Part shown: positions 50,648-56,897 of the stretch, in pieces
Position numbering within the stretch: position 1 is the stretch's first letter
How the letters are laid out: every line of letters begins with the position of its first letter
From: Spirogloea muscicola
Taxonomy: Eukaryota > Streptophyta > Zygnematophyceae > Spirogloeales > Spirogloeaceae
Direction: 5' to 3'
NCBI GenBank assembly: GCA_009602725.1
Contig: WELB01000392.1
Location: forward strand, 1 to 56,897
Length of the DNA: 56,897 bases
The notes under the pieces: generated by a model
Told to the model about the DNA's origin: nothing
The model's database searches: none
The model's input: the letters and a program-made list of their open reading frames with translations, nothing else
Program-made: the position numbers and the translations under genes

Positions 50648-51883
50648 CTACTTAGGTTTTTCTATAAAAAACACAAAAGATCTTTTCTTATCAAAACAAA
50701 AAGATATGATACCTGAATCCAACATTTTAATCTTTACTTGATTAGACAAACCAATTGGCAATTCTTCAATAAATGTGTTTTTACTGTTTTCTTTCAAGTT
50801 TAATTTTTTCTGTGAAAATTGAACAGAAAAAATTAGACGAATCTTTTCTATATCATGAAAACTGATGCTTTTCTTTAAAACATGAGTCATAAAATCTTTT
50901 AAAACACGACGTTGAAGACTCACAGGTAAAATTTGCAACAAATTTATACGCAAACCAGAAAGATAGCAGTTTATTGAAAGAACATGAAGATTGATTTTGA
51001 TCGTATAAGATATATGTTGTGAAAGTGTTTCTAAGTAATCTGTCTCTGCAGCTGCTATTTCCGTTAATTGATACAAACTCTTATCAACACTTTTATAAAA
51101 AAAATGTCTTAAATAAGGAAGCAATTGACTTCGAATACGATTTCTGTTGACATTAAGACATTCATTGCTTTGATCTGACCAAAGTGGGAGTTTCCATTGT
51201 GTACACAATCTTTTTAATTCTGTTCTTGTAGTGCTTAAAAAAGGTCGTACTAATTGAAGATCATTGTTTTTCGAATGTTTCGAATATGTAATGTCTTCTA
51301 TACCTTGTCGGTATTGAATATTTTTTGAACAAAAAATACTTAATTTTTTGTAATTTGGAATTAAAGAAAGAGCAGTATAACACATATCTCTTTTCCAATT
51401 TAAAGGCTGAAGACCGTGTACACCACTGCCTCTGATAAGATTATATAAAAGAGTCTCTATACGATCACTAGCGGTATGACCTGTAATTATTTTGGTATAA
51501 TTGTGACAAATTGCAACACGTTGAGATATTTGATATCTCCAATGACGTGCATGTGCTTCTTTGTTTATTGATCTTGTAGCAATAGCATGATAATAGTCTA
51601 GATTTAAATATGTGATTAAATTACATACATGAAGTCCTTGAATCTTAGAAGATGAATGCCATCCATGATCGCAGTGAATAACAGCTAACTTCCAACCCCA
51701 TTCAAATTGCAATCGATGCAACATAGTAATTAAACAAGTTGAATCTTGTCCACCTGATACTGTTGTTAAGATTTTATTTTTTGATTGTAAAAGGTTCTTT
51801 TCAATTATTATATCATTAATCCGGTATAATAATTGAAGGTCTTGTTGTCCTAATCGAGATCTTTTTTTTTTATAAGTGGGCAT
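50648..51883 (-). CDS. tilS: tRNA(Ile)-lysidine synthase TilS (Ycf62)
   Basis: PP-loop ATPase that converts C34 to lysidine in tRNA-Ile(CAU), so that it reads AUA. The N-terminal nucleotide-binding motif TTVSGGQDSTCLITML (about residues 40-55) is intact, followed by VIHCDHGWHSSS and GHTASDRIETLLYNLIRGSG. The C-terminal part is divergent and Lys/Ser-rich. It is 411 residues, MPTYKKKRSRLGQQ onwards. Its substrate trnI-CAU is not in this window. Plastid tilS is known in some streptophyte algae; in land plants it is not plastid-encoded. Located between trnL-UAA and trnF. Confidence 0.92.
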   Translation of the reverse strand: MPTYKKKRSRLGQQDLQLLYRINDIIIEKNLLQSKNKILTTVSGGQDSTCLITMLHRLQFEWGWKLAVIHCDHGWHSSSKIQGLHVCNLITYLNLDYYHAIATRSINKEAHARHWRYQISQRVAICHNYTKIITGHTASDRIETLLYNLIRGSGVHGLQPLNWKRDMCYTALSLIPNYKKLSIFCSKNIQYRQGIEDITYSKHSKNNDLQLVRPFLSTTRTELKRLCTQWKLPLWSDQSNECLNVNRNRIRSQLLPYLRHFFYKSVDKSLYQLTEIAAAETDYLETLSQHISYTIKINLHVLSINCYLSGLRINLLQILPVSLQRRVLKDFMTHVLKKSISFHDIEKIRLIFSVQFSQKKLNLKENSKNTFIEELPIGLSNQVKIKMLDSGIISFCFDKKRSFVFFIEKPK

Positions 51884-52001
51884 ATCTCAATTTGCATTTG
51901 AAATGCAAAAATAGTAAAAAATATAACATTATCATCATTTTTTTAATTTAAATAAAACAGTTTATTTGTAAATATCTCTATTTACACAATCTTAATGTTA
52001 G

Positions 52002-52030
52002 TTGACATAAATTTATACCTATGTTAGTAT
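52002..52030 (+). promoter_or_regulatory. Promoter of trnF
   Basis: TTGACA (52002-52007), 17 bases, TAGTAT (52025-52030), 16 bases before the mature trnF end. Perfect -35 and ideal spacing for PEP. Confidence 0.6.
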
Positions 52031-52046
52031 AGGTCAGTACAAAACA

Positions 52047-52053
52047 GCTAGGA

Positions 52054-52088
<35 letters not shown>

Positions 52089-52119
52089 CGTGTCACCAGT
52101 TCAAATCTGGTTCCTGGCA
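52047..52119 (+). tRNA. trnF-GAA: tRNA-Phe (GAA)
   Basis: A 73-nt tRNA, anticodon GAA in loop CTGAAAA, acceptor GCTAGGA/TCCTGGC with one U-G. Land-plant order trnL-trnF-ndhJ, except that tilS lies between trnL and trnF here. Confidence 0.95.
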
Positions 52120-52455
52120 CAATTCAATTAAAATAAGGTGAATATTGATTCTTTGCGAGAAAAAGTCTTCTTTCTTTTCTTTGAAAGATTGAAAGTGAAA
52201 GAAGACTTTTTCAACATACATCTTTCATTCTTTTATATAAAAACGAGAATTACATAATTTATGAAATTTTGTTAAAAAAAAATAACAACAATGTATAAAA
52301 AGAAAAAATGTTTTCTTTTCAGAAAAAACAACACAACAAACCTTTTTTCAAGTAAGGAAAAGACTGATTTACAGATTAATTGTTGAAATAAAATCTAATA
52401 AAAGCTTTTTAAAACAAAGAAACCTTTTTTTTCATCTTTTTCATTAGTTCGTAAA
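52120..52455. other. trnF to ndhJ spacer
   Basis: A 336-base spacer between convergent trnF and ndhJ. No gene is seen. A hairpin at 52159-52212 lies in it, and the rest is A+T-rich. Confidence 0.5.
52159..52212. terminator. Hairpin between trnF and ndhJ
   Basis: Perfect 16-bp arms (GAAAAAGTCTTCTTTC at 52159-52174 and its complement at 52197-52212) around a 22-base loop. It lies between convergent units and could terminate either. Confidence 0.6.
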
Positions 52456-52962
52456 TTAATATGCGTCTTGAAGCTCGTAAAAGTTTGGAGTAATGTAATC
52501 TTTTCGAAGTGGCCAACCAAGCCAACTATCTGGCATTAGAATTCTTTTGAGATGAGGGTGACTCTCATAAACAATGCCTAACATATCATAAGATTCTCTT
52601 TCTTGAAAATCAGCACTTTTCCAGACCCAAAACGCAGAAGGCACTTTAGGAGAATCTCTAGGAACAAAAAGTTTTATACAAACTTCTTCGGGTTGATCAG
52701 CTCCATCTTGAACTTTTGTTAAATGATAAACACTAGCAAGTGGTCCACCTGGGGCAACATCATAAGCACATTGGCAACGTAAATAATTAAAACCATAAAC
52801 ATACAACGCTACTGCAACTGAAGGCCAATCCTCAGGTTTGATTTGAACAATTTCAACCCCCTGATAATCAAATCCCAGAGGCCTATGAGCCAATTTATGA
52901 CTAGACAACCAAACAGATAATCTGCCTTGTATATTTGAATTCTTTAACGAAGCATTTAACAT
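52456..52962 (-). CDS. ndhJ: NDH-1 subunit J
   Basis: Peripheral-arm subunit of the plastid NDH complex (NuoC/30-kDa homologue), which drives cyclic electron flow around photosystem I. It is 168 residues. The family signature [19 protein letters not shown] is visible in the C-terminal half, followed by [20 protein letters not shown]. Last gene of the ndhC-ndhK-ndhJ unit. Confidence 0.96.
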   Translation of the reverse strand: MLNASLKNSNIQGRLSVWLSSHKLAHRPLGFDYQGVEIVQIKPEDWPSVAVALYVYGFNYLRCQCAYDVAPGGPLASVYHLTKVQDGADQPEEVCIKLFVPRDSPKVPSAFWVWKSADFQERESYDMLGIVYESHPHLKRILMPDSWLGWPLRKDYITPNFYELQDAY

Positions 52963-53053
52963 ATTGAACCTTTCTTTTTTTATAAAAATAAAGAATCTTT
53001 ACTGTTGGATTTTAAACTTTCCCACTCTTTTTGCAATTTCAATAGTGGAAAAC

Positions 53054-53779
53054 TCAATTATTTTTTAAAACCATTTGTAAAGGAAGTTCAAGATTATCAG
53101 CAAGTGGAGCACTGGGTGCCTGTCGAAGCCATTGTTGATCATAACTTCCGGTATGAACTGCAGGAACTGGTTGAAAACGATGTGTCATAGTAAAACATCT
53201 TTGTTTTTGCTGTAAATTGACTTGAGATTGTGCATCTTCTTGTCCAATCTTTTTTCGAAGCTTGATTATAGCATCAATAATAGCTTCTGGTTTCGGTGGA
53301 CAACCAGGCAGATATACATCTACGGGAATTAGTTTGTCTACACCTCTTACAGTACTATAAGAATCTGTACTAAACATTCCTCCAGTTATTGTACATGCTC
53401 CCATGGCAATAACATATTTAGGCTCAGGCATTTGTTCATATAATCTAACTAGAGAAGGAGCCATTTTCATAGTTACAGTACCTGCAGTTATTATTAGATC
53501 AGCTTGCCTAGGACTAGATCTTGGAACTAAACCATATCTATCAAAATCAAATCGTGAGCCTATCAGAGAAGCAAATTCTATAAAACAACAGCTTGTACCA
53601 TATAATAAAGGCCACAGGCTAGATAGCCTGATCCAGTTCGAAAAATCATGAAATGTAGTCAAAATCACTGAATTTGGAATATCTTCATCTAGTTTTCTAG
53701 ATGACAAAGGATTCATTATTGAATTTGTTGAGTTATCACCAAACTCTCCTAATCTTTGAAAATTTGAAGCTATAACCAT
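53054..53779 (-). CDS. ndhK: NDH-1 subunit K
   Basis: Peripheral-arm subunit K of plastid NDH (NuoB homologue), carrying the N2 iron-sulfur cluster. Cluster ligands are seen in [23 protein letters not shown] and [12 protein letters not shown] take ATG 53779, which gives [10 protein letters not shown] (241 residues) and a ten-base overlap with the ndhC end, as in land plants. An ATG 21 bases upstream is also possible. The C-terminal 50 residues are poorly conserved. Confidence 0.94.
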   Translation of the reverse strand: MVIASNFQRLGEFGDNSTNSIMNPLSSRKLDEDIPNSVILTTFHDFSNWIRLSSLWPLLYGTSCCFIEFASLIGSRFDFDRYGLVPRSSPRQADLIITAGTVTMKMAPSLVRLYEQMPEPKYVIAMGACTITGGMFSTDSYSTVRGVDKLIPVDVYLPGCPPKPEAIIDAIIKLRKKIGQEDAQSQVNLQQKQRCFTMTHRFQPVPAVHTGSYDQQWLRQAPSAPLADNLELPLQMVLKNN

Positions 53780-54132
53780 TCTAATGCCCCCTTGCGCCAC
53801 GCATATACTAAACCAATTATTAATATAAACAGAAATATTAACACCTCAAAAAAAGCAGGTACACCTAGTTTATCAAAACTTATTGCCCATGGATAAAGAA
53901 AAACAGTTTCAACATCAAATATGACAAAAACAAGAGCAAACATGTAGTAACGGATTTGGAATTGAATCCAAGATTCTCCCATAGGTTCTACACCCGATTC
54001 ATAGCTAGTATATTTTTCGGGTCCTTTGCTAACAGGAGCTACAAATTTAGATAAAGTAAAAGCTAAAACTGGTACTAAACTTGTTATAAGCAAGAACACC
54101 CAAAAGTATTCATATTTAGGAAGTGTATACAT
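53770..54132 (-). CDS. ndhC: NDH-1 subunit C
   Basis: Membrane-arm subunit C (NuoA homologue), 120 residues with three hydrophobic helices. The conserved loop [20 protein letters not shown] and the helix [16 protein letters not shown] are intact. First gene of ndhC-ndhK-ndhJ; its stop overlaps the ndhK start, implying translational coupling. Confidence 0.97.
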   Translation of the reverse strand: MYTLPKYEYFWVFLLITSLVPVLAFTLSKFVAPVSKGPEKYTSYESGVEPMGESWIQFQIRYYMFALVFVIFDVETVFLYPWAISFDKLGVPAFFEVLIFLFILIIGLVYAWRKGALEWL

Positions 54133-55057
54133 AGAAATTTATTGTTTATAAATTTTAACAATTATAATAATTTACATGTAAAAATTCTAGAATTGATTAA
54201 AATACAAAAGGCAGAATCAATTCTTACTTTCTTATGTTCTTTTTAGAAATAGACCTATATTGAGAATAACTTAAAAACTTTAAAATATGTGAAATAACAA
54301 AAAGAATTGATCAGAATTTTATAAAAGTTACGTATTCAACTCGTTTTTGTTCTTTTTTTTAGCTAAAAGCTGAGAAAGACTGAAGACAGTGATAAATAAG
54401 CTAATAAAAAAGAAGGAAAGCAATTAACAGAGTAAAGCCTTGTTAAGCTTAACAAGCTTGAAAAAAATTCAAGTTGCAATCAATTTTTTTCAAAAGAAGA
54501 GTTTCTGTGAAACCAGACAACAAATTGTTGGCAAAACAGCTTATATGTATCGAGAAGCTAAAAATCCGTTTACTATGTGTGTTTTTGACAAAGTAGAATC
54601 TGCAACGCAACGATAAATACATTGAAATAAGGCATAGACCTCTTCAGACTTGTTTCTAGTTCACCTAGATTATATGAATGAATAACTTATGTTTATTTTA
54701 AAGAATGTTTGGATGAGAAAGAAACATCTAAAAATTTGGACTTAGATCACAATGTATAAGTAAAAAAAATCTGAGAATTGAGAATAGGGAAAAAGACAAG
54801 GATTGGCTTCTATGTTTTTTTAAGAAAGACAAGCAAGAAAGAGATGAAAAATCGATGATATTACCTAATCCAATATAGCGAAATTTGACTATTGAATTTT
54901 TCAAAAAAAATATAAACATATAAAGTGTGCAATGGTTGATTTGGGCAAGTTTTTTAAACAAAATATTTTTTAAAATATATCGTACTAAAATCTTTTAGTT
55001 TATAACTTCTCAACAAAGACAAAGAACGTTAGACGATGTGGGACTTTTAAAAAAGTA
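54133..55057. other. ndhC upstream region to trnV
   Basis: A 925-base spacer without a recognisable gene. It should contain the ndhC promoter. An 18-base perfect palindrome (CTTGTTAAGCTTAACAAG) is at 54439-54456. A 77-codon minus-strand frame at 54728-54961 is Phe/Ser/Leu-rich and looks like chance. Confidence 0.5.
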
Positions 55058-55129
55058 TAGGGCCATACGGATTTGAACCGTAGGCAATCTCGGTGTAAAC
55101 GAGGTGCTCTACCGCTGAGCTATAGCCCT
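55058..55129 (-). tRNA. trnV-UAC: tRNA-Val (UAC), intronless
   Basis: A 72-nt uninterrupted tRNA. Anticodon TAC in loop TTTACAC, acceptor AGGGCTA/TGGCCCT. Land-plant trnV-UAC has a group II intron in the anticodon arm; none is here. Lies between ndhC and trnM as in land plants. Confidence 0.95.
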
Positions 55130-55139
55130 TAGTACCACA

Positions 55140-55168
55140 ATGTTAAACAAACAATATCTCTTTGTCAA
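55140..55168 (-). promoter_or_regulatory. Promoter of trnV
   Basis: On the minus strand: TTGACA (55163-55168), 17 bases, TAACAT (55140-55145), 11 bases before the tRNA. Same hexamers and spacing as the trnE promoter. Confidence 0.6.
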
Positions 55169-55278
55169 GAAGAGAATCTTGTTTTTTTAACATTTTCAAA
55201 CATTTTATGCGCAGATGTTTTTCTACTTTTTTATAAGACTTGCTTTTGAATTGAACTAATAGTTAATATAAAGCGTCT

Positions 55279-55305
55279 GCCTACTTAACTCAGTGGTTAG
55301 AGTGT

Positions 55306-55336
<31 letters not shown>

Positions 55337-55351
55337 GTCCAATAGTAGGCA
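55279..55351 (+). tRNA. trnM-CAU: Elongator tRNA-Met (CAU)
   Basis: A 73-nt tRNA, anticodon CAT in loop TTCATAC, fully paired acceptor GCCTACT/AGTAGGC, which distinguishes it from the initiator. TATAAA lies about ten bases upstream. Located between trnV and atpE, opposite strand, as in land plants. Confidence 0.94.
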
Positions 55352-55387
55352 AAAAAAAGATTTACGAATATTTCTTTCACAAAGCAA

Positions 55388-55454
55388 AGTAAAAGATAGA
55401 GTAATTGTTAGTTGATCATCTAATAATGAACTAACAATTACTCTATCTTTTACT
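55388..55454. terminator. Hairpin between trnM and atpE
   Basis: Perfect 26-bp arms (55388-55413 and 55429-55454, starting AGTAAAAGATAGAGTAATTG) with a 15-base loop, 72 bases after the atpE stop. Likely 3' structure of the atpB-atpE mRNA; it faces trnM on the other side. Confidence 0.7.
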
Positions 55455-55525
55455 CTATTTTGCATTATTTTTCAGAGTACTTCCATCTTGTGTCTTCAAC
55501 ACTGATTCGTTTCAAAAGAAATAAA

Positions 55526-55933
55526 TCAACTAGTTGATTTTGCACTGATTGCTTCTAATCTTGCTTTGGCTCTTTTGAAAGCTAGATTAGCTTCTATAGT
55601 TTGTTTGCGCCCTTCAGCTTGAGCTAAATTATTTTGAGCTGTTTGAAATGCTTCTTTAGCTTCTTCAGGATTAATATCATTTGCGCTTTCAGCTTCATTG
55701 ACCAAAATAGTCATTTGATTGTTGTCTACCATAGCGAAACCACCCATAAGAGCCATGGTTGTCCACTGACTTTCAGCACGTATTCTCATAATTCCAATAT
55801 CTAATGCAGTAAGCAGTGGTGCGTGATTTGGCAAAATACCAATCTGTCCACTGTTTGTTGACAAGATAATTTCTTGAGCCGTCGAATTGAACACAATGCG
55901 ATTAGGAGCCATCACACGAAGATTTAGTGTCAT
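55526..55933 (-). CDS. atpE: ATP synthase CF1 epsilon subunit
   Basis: Epsilon subunit of chloroplast ATP synthase, which couples and inhibits the rotor. It is 135 residues: an N-terminal beta domain ([20 protein letters not shown], then [16 protein letters not shown]) and a C-terminal helical hairpin. The start is five bases after the atpB stop, without overlap, and the two are surely cotranscribed. Confidence 0.97.
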   Translation of the reverse strand: MTLNLRVMAPNRIVFNSTAQEIILSTNSGQIGILPNHAPLLTALDIGIMRIRAESQWTTMALMGGFAMVDNNQMTILVNEAESANDINPEEAKEAFQTAQNNLAQAEGRKQTIEANLAFKRAKARLEAISAKSTS

Positions 55934-55938
55934 TTTTT

Positions 55939-56897
<959 letters not shown>

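Noticed and set aside
54728-54961. 77-codon minus-strand ORF upstream of ndhC
   Set aside because: Phe/Ser/Leu-rich translation from A+T-rich spacer, no ribosome-binding site or motif, no neighbour logic.

Overview
This window is a 56.9 kb piece of a chloroplast genome from a green plant lineage organism, almost certainly a streptophyte (charophyte) alga. The DNA is A+T-rich. Every confident gene is a plastid photosynthesis, ATP synthase, NDH, RNA polymerase, ribosomal or tRNA gene, and the gene clusters are those of land-plant plastids. The algal side is shown by chlI, chlB, odpB, tilS (ycf62) and psaM, and by a trnS-CGA-like gene. The land-plant side is shown by matK inside the trnK-UUU intron, a long Ycf2, ndh genes, and group II introns in trnG-UCC and trnK. 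rpoC1, atpF, ycf3 and trnV-UAC, which have introns in most land plants, are uninterrupted here. I lean towards Zygnematophyceae but cannot name a species. No rRNA gene or inverted-repeat boundary is visible. Both ends are cut inside genes (rpoB at the left, atpB at the right).

Layout. 1-15.6 kb holds rpoB-rpoC1-rpoC2-rps2-atpI-atpH-atpF-atpA on the plus strand, then trnR-UCU and the split trnG-UCC on the minus strand. 15.9-19.4 kb holds chlI, psb30, psaM, trnS-GCU, psbI, a doubtful trnS-CGA and psbK. A perfect 220-bp direct repeat around a single N in this stretch looks like an assembly scar. 19.9-22.4 kb holds ycf3, trnS-GGA and rps4. 23-33.3 kb holds trnK/matK, psbA, trnH and ycf2 on the plus strand. 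33.4-35 kb holds trnD, trnY and trnE (minus), a relic of the sulfate-transporter gene cysA, then trnT-GGU and trnG-GCC (plus). 35.3-44.3 kb holds psbZ, trnS-UGA, psbC/psbD, trnfM, rps14, psaB and psaA. 44.9-48.6 kb holds odpB, an unidentified 58-codon ORF behind rps16, chlB and trnQ. 49.5-56.9 kb holds trnT-UGU, split trnL-UAA, tilS, trnF, ndhJ-ndhK-ndhC, trnV, trnM, atpE and atpB.

How the genes work together. The window supplies photosystem I (psaA, psaB, psaM) and photosystem II (psbA, psbC, psbD, psbI, psbK, psbZ, psb30), with the PSI assembly factor Ycf3. It also supplies most plastid-encoded ATP synthase subunits and three NDH subunits. Two chlorophyll-synthesis subunits (ChlI, ChlB) and one pyruvate dehydrogenase subunit (OdpB) are encoded. 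The expression machinery comprises three polymerase subunits, four ribosomal proteins, MatK, TilS and 21 tRNA genes. The large AAA protein Ycf2 is also present.

Transcription units tend to end in near-perfect inverted repeats, probably 3' RNA-stabilising hairpins. Several tRNA genes have sigma70-type promoters with 17-base spacing. Compared with the usual land-plant order, the psbD-psbC-trnS-psbZ block is inverted. I found no clearly new multi-gene system. The items most worth checking are the cysA relic, the ORF behind rps16, the degenerate trnS, a G+C-richer island near 21 kb, and a small inverted-repeat-bounded element near 48.7 kb.
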